Of a stretch of DNA of 38,953 nucleotides, positions 24,901 through 32,318 are shown piece after piece. Each line of letters opens with the position of its first letter. The first letter of the stretch is position 1. The notes beneath the pieces are model-generated. The model was not told the DNA's origin and ran no database searches. It saw only the letters and a program-made list of their open reading frames with translations. Origin of the DNA: an uncultured Clostridia bacterium (GTDB taxonomy: Bacteria > Bacillota > Clostridia > UBA1381). The DNA lies in contig CAKSRS010000018.1 of the NCBI GenBank assembly GCA_934487205.1, positions 1 to 38,953 on the forward strand. The letters are read 5' to 3'. A program made the translations under genes and the position numbers.

Positions 24901-25350
24901 GGAGACTTTGCACCGCAAAAGGGAAGATACTTGAAGTTCACATCAATGCCGAGAATGTACCAGCAGATACTTGCGGAAATAGTTGTTAAGGGCTTTAAGG
25001 CTGCCGACGTCGATGATGTCCTTCCGGCAGCATTCGCCGGCACAACCTATACGATTTTTGATACTGATATGATGTCGACAGAAAGCATTGCCGGAGCAGA
25101 TATGATTATGGCAAACGGAAATGTCATAAATGAATCCGAGACGGCGCTTGCAGGTTATGTGTTTACCGCTGTTTACAGCGACGGACGACTTATATCCGCC
25201 GCAAAGAGCAGCAAAATTGAATTGTCAGCAAATGGCGAAGCGAAATGGAGTACGGTTTTGGAGAATCTCGGCGGTTTGCCGGAAAATGCAAGACTTGTCA
25301 ACTATTTTTGGTCCGATATGGAGCCTATCGCGGAAAAACAGGAAAAATAA
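21988..25350 (+). CDS. secreted protein with four discoidin-like modules and FIVAR-like linkers
   Basis: A 1120-aa protein after AAGGAGAG, with a signal peptide to about residue 31 (AFTAAAA). Four beta-rich modules start near residues 37, 323, 573 and 834, each opening with an LSGN-like line and a D..K..Y signature (LSGNNFTDADKALY, LSGNKWSDASKAAY, FSGNSLSTEDKNVY, LTCNLKNDTDKSLY). Each continues with DLG/DLK-type strands, VDVW-like turns and ARYV strands, as in F5/8 type C carbohydrate-binding folds. Three helical FIVAR-like spacers (about 259-320, 510-570, 768-830) separate them. A C-terminal beta domain (about 1010-1120) ends in YFWSDMEPIAEK. There is no enzyme motif or anchor. It probably binds polysaccharide outside the cell; the ligand is unknown. 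Confidence 0.85.
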   Translation: MKKNILTKRLVSAICSAAMLVSCVPAFTAAAAENDETLYVLSGNNFTDADKALYSGKTLVIPDTGAEYTWTSDSDTNFKTGDIYDSANAVSGLLPTNRQMVGGTIQSDDGRGVLWTNWNSDSFNTAQFDLKGVYDINAVDVWSLAKKNKDTTGPLYYLIGDIEIYAGTEKNNMRKVWSGNAADPIKADLDAYFGSGTDVNKYEQTSATFDTVKARYVNIRVKRQPNYTVTVSDGTKTTVRVPNGIAAEMVIFGTLANGADEVTVRKVQARAAEYLAMRDYYTADSVETLETALTNLNEADAEIATVFVQEVEAAIENLMPGKTHYTLSGNKWSDASKAAYTSWGETLASDLPGNTTSHTWDSKSAPWEGTDKLTTGDFVDTNISLFSKWNEVNPHLAYYDLGGNYVVDRVDVIQHMNVSNGVIQGSQRMGSVYIWLSDDGVNYTKAAVELGNDSNPVYNEIGEHSFTKTTVTFAPKKARYVAVQTAKRSDKNQYTLAQTAIFGYETKTIGLERSIANAQKYLDFKALYTGETAQALQTAVTDAKTLTDDSAETDITSAQTAIAAAIDTLVPVNGRRIFSGNSLSTEDKNVYNSDSSVSTDPVQNEPTYEILSDAEAIKVHGTDPTRLKNGKLLSPNEYLCTQWNTANELIVSWDLGKDAVVDRVDMFLPKAPDTAAGTVTVSVSHDGETYTEVGYKTLSSEGEDYTVLVHWASGDQYEWLTSVKFAPEKARYVKAVLTRSSASGIYKTAINEMIIFGISADTGALEAEVNKYSNEKLEELRGILTEESYNGLTAAIATANTVIGDASKTQTEIDAELAKLKAAFENFEYTSTAGVLTCNLKNDTDKSLYTGYDNLYTGLSYTIVGNADNAAGNTNLTDGNITDPRVGKDGELVWGKYYDNSPKEEISVIVDAGQEVYFTGADLYEVMYNPVQGIGDLSISVSTDGTEYTEVWSETSGKTVQAGDRVINKLGGDFAPQKGRYLKFTSMPRMYQQILAEIVVKGFKAADVDDVLPAAFAGTTYTIFDTDMMSTESIAGADMIMANGNVINESETALAGYVFTAVYSDGRLISAAKSSKIELSANGEAKWSTVLENLGGLPENARLVNYFWSDMEPIAEKQEK

Positions 25351-25365
25351 GATGTGTACGGAATT

Positions 25366-25399
25366 TGTTATACAGGGAGAAAATTCTCCCTGTATAACA
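25366..25399 (+). promoter_or_regulatory. perfect intergenic hairpin
   Basis: TGTTATACAGGGAGA pairs perfectly with TCTCCCTGTATAACA around AAAT. No T-run follows, so partial termination or transcript protection fits better than full termination. It lies between the first and second secreted-protein genes. Confidence 0.7.
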
Positions 25400-25446
25400 T
25401 CGGTTACTGAATCAACGGGCAACTGTTTATGAAAGGTAAATTAAAC

Positions 25447-27561
25447 ATGAACAAAAAAATAATCGCAGTCTTGTGCGCCGTAATTACGTTTGGGAATTTT
25501 ACGGTATCGGCGGAAGAAAATACTCAGCCGACACAGGAAATATTTGATATAACAAATGAAAATCTAAGTGCAGATGATAATAACGTCGGTACAATTGTTG
25601 ATGCTGAAGAGGATATCGAGTACACCTTCGGGGAGGAGTATATCCTTTCGGAAGAAATAGAACAAATTCAAGACGAATCAGTCTCGGAAAGTGTGAATTT
25701 AACGAGAGCAATTTTGGCGCAGAGCAGTTCTGAGGAGGATTTAAGAAATAGGCTTGGCGGTATTATAGACCGCATAATGGCTTCGGATTATGAAGATGTG
25801 GCAGAGAATGACAGTGTCTTAGCAGTTAAACAGGCGTTAAGCTCTGCCGTCGATGTGTACGAAAACACCGAAGCGTCCGAAGCTGAACTGAAAAACGAAA
25901 TTAATGAGCTTAGTAAAGCAATAGAGGAAATAGAGTATGTGTCAAAACAATATATTTTGTCGGATAATAATATGTCTGATGAAGATATGAGCGGATATTA
26001 TCCCAATGTTTTGATTGAAAATACAAATGTTTCATATATATACGACGAAAATTCGCCGGAAAATCTGCAGAAAAATGATAAAACAAATACAGCGCTGAAT
26101 GATGGCAAGTTTGCATATAAGTTGACCGGCAAAACGGACGATGATACAGTTGTCATATTTGATATGGGCGAAGATTACTATATTAACGGTGTAGATGTGT
26201 TTTCACAATTTTTGTATTTTTCCTCAACAAGAATGAATATAGGCGGATTCAGGGTTGAAGTCAGCCGAAACGGCTCAGACTACACCGAGTGTGCGTATGT
26301 TGAGGCAAAAACCGAACCGGACGACAGTGAAACGGGCAACCTGAATTATTTACTGAAAACAGAATCAAAATTCCCGGTTTACTTGGGAAGATATGTAAAA
26401 ATAACGGTAAAAAAGGATGCGGTATCGGCAAACGGTCAGGGCTCGGCACAATACAATCTGGCAGAGATGATTATACATGGCTTTAAAAATCCGTATTCAA
26501 AGGACGATTTATTCGAGGCGCTTAAGGATTATTCCGACGTTGACAGTGCGATATATACAGCTGGGACATATGCCGAGTATGTAAAAGCGTACAAGGCGGC
26601 TGAAACGGTATATTGGGATGAAAGCATAAACGGTAAGGAAATATATACGGCAAAATCTAATTTGCGGAATGCGTACAATTCGCTCGAGAATTGTGCGGAA
26701 ATAAAAATTCTGAGCGGAAATATTACGTTGGCGGATGACCGTGAGATGTACAAGGAATTCAACCTTGATACGCTGAGCAATATATCATATCAATACGCAG
26801 ACAAGACTCCGCCTCAGTTTATAACACAGGACAGTACCTGTACAAGACTTTTGTCGGGCGGATGCACGAGCAGGGACGGTACGAGAATTGTTTACGGAAC
26901 ATGGGGAACAAAGGATCCGGCAGCGGTTTTGTTCGATTTGGGCGAAGAATGTTATGTTTCGGGCGTTGATATATGGGATGTTGTACTTAATGAAAGCTGC
27001 CGCACCGCAAAGGCGGAAATTTTGGTGAGCTCGGACGGTGTGAATTTTGAAAGTGTATCAGTGCTGACCGATATTCCTGAGGGATTACCTAACAGCGTCA
27101 ATCTGATTGAACAGAATTTTGAAGCAAAAAAATGCAGATATCTGAAAGTTGTTGCAACAACCGCAAATCTTCAGGTTGTCTTGGGAGAAATTGTTATTCG
27201 CGGTTACAAAACCGGCAGTACCGAAAAAGAACCGTACAAGCTGGGGATTTTGGACTATAAAAATGACAAAAACGCAAGGCTTATTTCGCTTGACGGCGAA
27301 AATACCGTTAATGTAAGCGGGCAGATTTCATCGAAAAGTAATGAGGATAAGCAGGTGGTTATTCTGTCTGCTGCATACAGCGGTAATAAGATGATAGACT
27401 GGTCCTTTACAGAAGTAAGCTTAAAGGCTTACGAAAAGACTGATTTTACAAATTCTGTAACTGTAGACGGTTATTCCGATGTAAGCATAGAAAATTATGT
27501 TTGGGACAGTGTCGGAAACGGAAATGCTTTGGCAAAAATAAAGGTTTTCGGAAGTCTGTGA
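25447..27561 (+). CDS. secreted protein with two discoidin-like modules
   Basis: A 704-aa protein; ATG 25447 has AAAGG upstream, whereas ATG 25429 has no site. The signal peptide runs to about residue 24. An acidic, helical region (about 30-165) precedes module 1, which opens with YILSDNNMSDEDMSGYY near 168. A FIVAR-like helical piece (about 358-415) and module 2 (ILSGNITLADDREMY, near 419) follow. Both modules carry FDMGE or FDLGEE and VDVF/VDIW strands. The last 100 residues resemble the C-terminal domain of the previous protein (VVILSAAYSGNKMIDW, NYVWDSVG). It is a probable glycan-binding partner of the 1120-aa protein. I see no catalytic motif and no wall anchor. Confidence 0.82.
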   Translation: MNKKIIAVLCAVITFGNFTVSAEENTQPTQEIFDITNENLSADDNNVGTIVDAEEDIEYTFGEEYILSEEIEQIQDESVSESVNLTRAILAQSSSEEDLRNRLGGIIDRIMASDYEDVAENDSVLAVKQALSSAVDVYENTEASEAELKNEINELSKAIEEIEYVSKQYILSDNNMSDEDMSGYYPNVLIENTNVSYIYDENSPENLQKNDKTNTALNDGKFAYKLTGKTDDDTVVIFDMGEDYYINGVDVFSQFLYFSSTRMNIGGFRVEVSRNGSDYTECAYVEAKTEPDDSETGNLNYLLKTESKFPVYLGRYVKITVKKDAVSANGQGSAQYNLAEMIIHGFKNPYSKDDLFEALKDYSDVDSAIYTAGTYAEYVKAYKAAETVYWDESINGKEIYTAKSNLRNAYNSLENCAEIKILSGNITLADDREMYKEFNLDTLSNISYQYADKTPPQFITQDSTCTRLLSGGCTSRDGTRIVYGTWGTKDPAAVLFDLGEECYVSGVDIWDVVLNESCRTAKAEILVSSDGVNFESVSVLTDIPEGLPNSVNLIEQNFEAKKCRYLKVVATTANLQVVLGEIVIRGYKTGSTEKEPYKLGILDYKNDKNARLISLDGENTVNVSGQISSKSNEDKQVVILSAAYSGNKMIDWSFTEVSLKAYEKTDFTNSVTVDGYSDVSIENYVWDSVGNGNALAKIKVFGSL

Positions 27562-27575
27562 TTTAGGAGAAAAAA

Positions 27576-29267
27576 ATGAAAAAAATATTTATATCTTGTA
27601 TGATAGGGATGTTTCTGACACAGGGCATAGCCGGGGCAGCAGCGCTGGATACGATAAAATATGATACAACATCAGAAACTCTGACAGTTACCGGGACAAG
27701 CGATATAAAGCCGGATTCAGATATGCAGGCTGTAACCATAAGAGTATTAAAGCCCGGCATCAGTGCAGAAAAATTTGGTACGCTGACAGATGCCGAAAAA
27801 AAGAATGCGGTTGTATATGTCAGACAGATGGAAGCAGGAAAAAGCGGAGAATTTTCTTTCGCATATATGCCTGAGAACTACACCTATGGGAATTATAATA
27901 TATACGTAACCGATGCTGTCGGCAATGTATTTTATAATTATAAGCTTTTCATTGATAGCGAGGAGAGCGCAAATGTGCTCAATGCGGTCAACAACGCAAA
28001 TCCTGCCGAAATGAAGCAAGCGTTGGAAAATTACGCATATCTGCTTGACGGTGTGCCGGCATTTGAAGAATTGAAGAGTAAATATATCGATGTGGATTTT
28101 ATTGACACTATATCGGCTATGATAACGGGCATTGCTTTTTCTGCGCCGGATGATGTGGTTGACGAGGCAGTAAAGGCTTCTATTGTAACAGCAATCAATA
28201 ACGCGGCAGATAAGGACGAGCTGAAGGATATACTGAATAAATATAAAACATATATAGGATTTGACACAAACACGATATATACAAAATTGTTTTTGGACGC
28301 GGCGGATGAGCTTGCAGGCAATTTCATCGGTCAGAATTACGATAGCACAAAAGCTTTTATTCAGGACTTTTCCGATACGGTTATCTTGGAGAGGCTTGCG
28401 GGAATAAATAATTATGCCGGTGTAAGCGAAATACTCGATAATAGCAGATTCTATTTAAGCGAATGTCAATTTGATAAGTATGATAAATTGACAGAAAATC
28501 AGAAGGTATATGTACAGAAGAAAGTAGCAGACAATGCACAGGGTATTGATACCATAGCAACCTTATCGAGAGTGTTTAATGTTGCCGTGACCAATGCCCC
28601 CACTGAGAACACATCGACTCCGACAGGCGGAGGAAACTCAGGCGGTTCCGGAAACAGCGGAAACAGCGGAGGCAGCGGTTTTGTTACACCCGGAGGTATA
28701 CCGGCAGAGAATAAGGAAATTTTTAGTGATTTGAGTGGATATGAATGGGCGAAGGACAGCATTGTCGACCTTTATAAAAAAGGTATAGTAAGCGGAATGG
28801 GCGAAGATAAATTTGAACCGTCCGGCTTGGTGACAAGAGAACAGTTTGCAAAAATGCTGATTACCGCCTGCAGAATGTATAATCCCGAAGATGAATGTGA
28901 TTTTGGCGATGTGAATAAGCAGGCGTGGTATAGTTCTTATGTTGCATCTGCAGTAAAAAACGGGATTGTTTTTGGTGAAAGCGAGCGGATATTCGGTACC
29001 GGCAAAAATGTGACGCGCCAGGATATGGCGGCGATGGTTTGCCGCGCGGCTGCCATAAAGGGAGCAGACACACGGGTGGAGCTGTCAACGGTTTTTGAAG
29101 ACGATAATGACATAAGCGAATATGCAAAAGAAGCTGTATATTTTCTCAAAAATGCAGGTGTTATGAGCGGCAAGGGTAATAATTGCTTTGCCCCCAAAGA
29201 GTATGCCACAAGAGCAGAGGCGGCTAAATTGATATATGGTTTAATATCTATGGAGGAATTTAAATGA
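27576..29267 (+). CDS. SLH-anchored surface protein, 563 aa
   Basis: Signal peptide to about residue 23. The N-terminal domain (about 25-125) is beta-rich and resembles a bacterial surface beta-sandwich (VTGTSDIKPDSDMQAVTIRV, NYNIYVTDAVGN). A long helical part (about 128-345) follows, then a Gly/Ser-rich linker (GGGNSGGSGNSGNSGGSG), then three SLH domains (from about 380) with DLSGYEWAKDSI, FGDVNKQAWYSSYVASAVK and NDISEYAKEAVYFLKNAGV. SLH domains bind pyruvylated wall polymers, so the protein sits on the cell surface. It is probably the anchor or scaffold of the secreted set. Its stop overlaps the start of the next gene (ATGA). Confidence 0.88.
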   Translation: MKKIFISCMIGMFLTQGIAGAAALDTIKYDTTSETLTVTGTSDIKPDSDMQAVTIRVLKPGISAEKFGTLTDAEKKNAVVYVRQMEAGKSGEFSFAYMPENYTYGNYNIYVTDAVGNVFYNYKLFIDSEESANVLNAVNNANPAEMKQALENYAYLLDGVPAFEELKSKYIDVDFIDTISAMITGIAFSAPDDVVDEAVKASIVTAINNAADKDELKDILNKYKTYIGFDTNTIYTKLFLDAADELAGNFIGQNYDSTKAFIQDFSDTVILERLAGINNYAGVSEILDNSRFYLSECQFDKYDKLTENQKVYVQKKVADNAQGIDTIATLSRVFNVAVTNAPTENTSTPTGGGNSGGSGNSGNSGGSGFVTPGGIPAENKEIFSDLSGYEWAKDSIVDLYKKGIVSGMGEDKFEPSGLVTREQFAKMLITACRMYNPEDECDFGDVNKQAWYSSYVASAVKNGIVFGESERIFGTGKNVTRQDMAAMVCRAAAIKGADTRVELSTVFEDDNDISEYAKEAVYFLKNAGVMSGKGNNCFAPKEYATRAEAAKLIYGLISMEEFK

Positions 29268-31855
29268 AAATAAAATGCTCATCAGCCATATTGGCGGTGA
29301 TAATGTTTATTATGTCTTTGTCCGTATCCCTCCCGGTTTTTGCGGAAACGACTACACAAAAGAAATATGATGTGCTGACATCGCTGGGATTTTTTAAGGA
29401 GGGTGGAATATATTATGAAGATGCGTCCGTTACACGGTATGAAATAATCAATGCGATTGTAAGCGCAATCCCGGAGGATAAAAAGGCGTACTATAACGGA
29501 GGCGAGGTAGGATTTTCCGATGTTGCAGCGGACGATTCTATTGCCTACACGGCGTATAATGCAAAATACCTTGGATTGACAGGTGATGACGAGGAGCTGT
29601 GTCCGTATGAAGCAGCAAGCTTTCAGGATGCGGCTGAAATCGTTTTGCGTATGCTCGGATACGGAGATTTTATAACAGATGACTATGTAAAAACAGCTGC
29701 ACAGGTCGGTATTACAAAATCAATAGGTGCTACACCGAATCTGACTATGCGACAGCTTGTTGTGATGCTATACAATGCGTTGGACACCCCTGTTTTAAAA
29801 ACGAGGTTTTCATTGGGTGATCAGGCTTATACAACGAATAAAGAGGACACATTTATGACCGAGGTTCTCGGATGCGGATATGCCACCGGGCAAATCCGCG
29901 CAAACAGTATGACCGGATTGGACGGAGAGCATGCATTGTCCGCCGGATATGTGAAGATAGGCAGCGAGAGATATACGCACGGCGCTGCGATTAATGTTAT
30001 CGATAATCTCGGTGCATATGTAAAATTTTATTACAGGGAAACCGAAGACGAATCTGAAATATTGTATATGGAAGTGACCAATAAAAGCAATATTACGGAA
30101 TTTGATGCAGAGGACATAACATCTTTTGAAAACCTTGTATATACGTATGAGGTTAATGACGGCACAAGAAAGCGTACCGCAAAGATTTTAAAAAGTACGG
30201 ATATAATCTATAACGGTAAGCACGTATCATCTGATTTTACCGCATTCAGACCGGAAACGGGAAAAGTAAAGCTGATTGATAATGACAACGACAATTATTA
30301 TGAAATTGCAGTAATTGAGAATTACGATGTCGTTGTTGTCGGAATGATAGATAAAACAAACGGTTCGGTAAGAGATAAGCACAACACATTAAAACAATAC
30401 AGCATAAATATTTATGAAGAAAATACAGAATATGTTGCTGTAAATGCCGATAATGAAGTAAGGAAATTTTCTGATATATTCAGGGATAATGTGATTTTTG
30501 TTGCGCAGAGTCTTGATAAGTCTTTTATAAAGTTTATAATATCCGACGCGACAGTTACAGGTAATATCTCATCAATATCACCCGATACTATTGAAATTGA
30601 CGGGAAATCATATAAAACCACGAGCGATTTTACCAGATATTATTCACCTGATGTCAACTCTTACGGTATGTTTTATCTTGATCCGAAAGGGCGAGTGGGT
30701 TCTTTTACAGCGACCGAGAGCAACGGACTTAAGGCAGGTTATTTGGTGAAGGTAAAACTGATTGATGACGATATTTACTCCAATGTATTAAGATTTAAAA
30801 TGTTCACGGAAAACAACTCGATGGAAATACTCTATTCCGTAGATGAAAAGTTTTATTTTACAGACGGAAGTGCAGCATTTCCGACACGGGAAAAAGTTAA
30901 AGATCTGCAGACGGTCAGTGATACGCTTAATGCAAATATGAAAGAGGAAAACGGCGGCGGACAGCTGATTTTGTATAGGCTGAATGATGAGGGCAGAGTT
31001 AAGGAAATAGAAATGGCTGCACCGTACACCAATAATATTGAAAGATCAGATATGCTGGCTAAAAACAGTATATTCAGGCAAACGATGGCTAAGACGCGAC
31101 AAATGGTTAAGGTCAATGTTTTCCTCGGAAGGTTCAGATTAACCGAAAAGAGCAAAAGCTTTAATATTCCAGATGATCTGACAAACGAGAAAAAGTTCGG
31201 CGCATATTCCGGAACCCAAAACTGTTTTACGGGAGGCAATGAGCATACGGCAATACTTTATGCCAAACAATCCGATGTGGGTTATGCGGAGTATGCCGTA
31301 AGACTCGGAGCGGCCAGCAATATTTATAATGACTATGTTTTTGCCGTTGCCAAGGTTCGTGAAAAGTTAAATGATGACGATGAAATCATTAAAAGTGTAA
31401 CCGGATTATATAAGGGTACGGTGACTACATTTGATTTGGATGAGGATTGCAGCCTGAACGAAATCAGCAAGGGCGACGTGCTCAGAATTACGCTGACTGA
31501 CGACAATATAATCACAGCGCTTGAAAAGGTATATGATTATAAAAAGCCGATAGTCGGCACAAAGGGTGGATTTGGTGACAGCTTTACCGGAATAACGGGA
31601 TATGCATACGATTTTGAAGGTACAACACTGAAAATAACAGGAAAACAGCCGTCTGTAGTGACAACGGATGAGGATTTTACATACGTATTCACCGATATGG
31701 CTGATACTATTTATAAGTATGATCTTGCCGAAAGAGCTTTTATAACCGTGGATTATAATAATATACCGACGTACAAAAAAAATGCTGACGAAAATACAAA
31801 AATATTCGTATGGTATTTATGGGGCGAACAAAAGGATATATTCATTTATGAGTAG
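29264..31855 (+). CDS. large secreted protein with SLH-like N-terminus, 863 aa
   Basis: Signal peptide to about residue 28 (VSLPVFAET). Residues about 35-170 are SLH-like: LTSLGFFKEG, TRYEIINAIV, VGFSDVAADDSIAYTAYNAKYL, ASFQDAAEIVLRMLGY, LTMRQLVVMLYNAL. The rest (about 190-863) is a series of beta-rich segments of unknown fold (KVKLIDNDNDNYYEIAVI, TGNISSISPDTIEIDGKSY). No catalytic motif is recognised. It is translationally coupled to the SLH protein upstream, so the two probably work together at the cell wall, perhaps as a surface assembly or export component. This two-gene arrangement is the least explained part of the locus. Confidence 0.75.
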   Translation: MKIKCSSAILAVIMFIMSLSVSLPVFAETTTQKKYDVLTSLGFFKEGGIYYEDASVTRYEIINAIVSAIPEDKKAYYNGGEVGFSDVAADDSIAYTAYNAKYLGLTGDDEELCPYEAASFQDAAEIVLRMLGYGDFITDDYVKTAAQVGITKSIGATPNLTMRQLVVMLYNALDTPVLKTRFSLGDQAYTTNKEDTFMTEVLGCGYATGQIRANSMTGLDGEHALSAGYVKIGSERYTHGAAINVIDNLGAYVKFYYRETEDESEILYMEVTNKSNITEFDAEDITSFENLVYTYEVNDGTRKRTAKILKSTDIIYNGKHVSSDFTAFRPETGKVKLIDNDNDNYYEIAVIENYDVVVVGMIDKTNGSVRDKHNTLKQYSINIYEENTEYVAVNADNEVRKFSDIFRDNVIFVAQSLDKSFIKFIISDATVTGNISSISPDTIEIDGKSYKTTSDFTRYYSPDVNSYGMFYLDPKGRVGSFTATESNGLKAGYLVKVKLIDDDIYSNVLRFKMFTENNSMEILYSVDEKFYFTDGSAAFPTREKVKDLQTVSDTLNANMKEENGGGQLILYRLNDEGRVKEIEMAAPYTNNIERSDMLAKNSIFRQTMAKTRQMVKVNVFLGRFRLTEKSKSFNIPDDLTNEKKFGAYSGTQNCFTGGNEHTAILYAKQSDVGYAEYAVRLGAASNIYNDYVFAVAKVREKLNDDDEIIKSVTGLYKGTVTTFDLDEDCSLNEISKGDVLRITLTDDNIITALEKVYDYKKPIVGTKGGFGDSFTGITGYAYDFEGTTLKITGKQPSVVTTDEDFTYVFTDMADTIYKYDLAERAFITVDYNNIPTYKKNADENTKIFVWYLWGEQKDIFIYE

Positions 31856-31869
31856 AAAGGATACGGACT

Positions 31870-32298
31870 ATGCGTATAAAATTAAAATTTGCGGCTGTGG
31901 CATTCATTGCTGTAATATTATTTACGGCAAATGCCTTTGCTGCGGATAATGCCGAGGTTTATTTTAACGGGGAAAAACAGCCGTTTACCGTGACGGTGTA
32001 TACCATTGATGATATTCAGATGGTTTCTATGCGTCCTATCTTTGAATTATTCAATTATAAGGTTGACTGGAATAATAAGCATAGGACCATAACTACGAGT
32101 ACCGTTTTGGGGAAAATGCGTCTCGGAATAGGCTCGGTATTCGTGTGTCTTAACGATTATCAGGCATACGTACTGAAAACTTATCCGAGAATATATAACG
32201 GAAGCACAATGGTTCCCATTGAATTTGCGGCGGAATGTACCGAGGCTGCAATACAATACAATGAAAGCAATAATTCACTTGTTATTACAAGCAAGTAG
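31870..32298 (+). CDS. small secreted copper-amine-oxidase N-terminal domain protein
   Basis: A 142-aa protein with a signal peptide to about residue 24 (ANAFAA). The mature part is a single Cu_amine_oxidN1-type domain: VSMRPIFELFNYKVDWNNKH, then RTITTSTVLGKMRLGIGS and YNGSTMVPIEFAAE. These domains are found singly or in tandem in Clostridia surface proteins, where they are non-catalytic despite the name. It starts 14 bases after the previous gene and probably assists the same surface complex. Confidence 0.82.
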   Translation: MRIKLKFAAVAFIAVILFTANAFAADNAEVYFNGEKQPFTVTVYTIDDIQMVSMRPIFELFNYKVDWNNKHRTITTSTVLGKMRLGIGSVFVCLNDYQAYVLKTYPRIYNGSTMVPIEFAAECTEAAIQYNESNNSLVITSK

Positions 32299-32318
32299 CG
32301 TGGTTATGGAGGTAAATT

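Noticed and set aside
28618..28680. Short repeat array or CRISPR-like repeat
   Set aside because: It is the coding sequence of a Gly/Ser linker before SLH domains, with no spacer structure.
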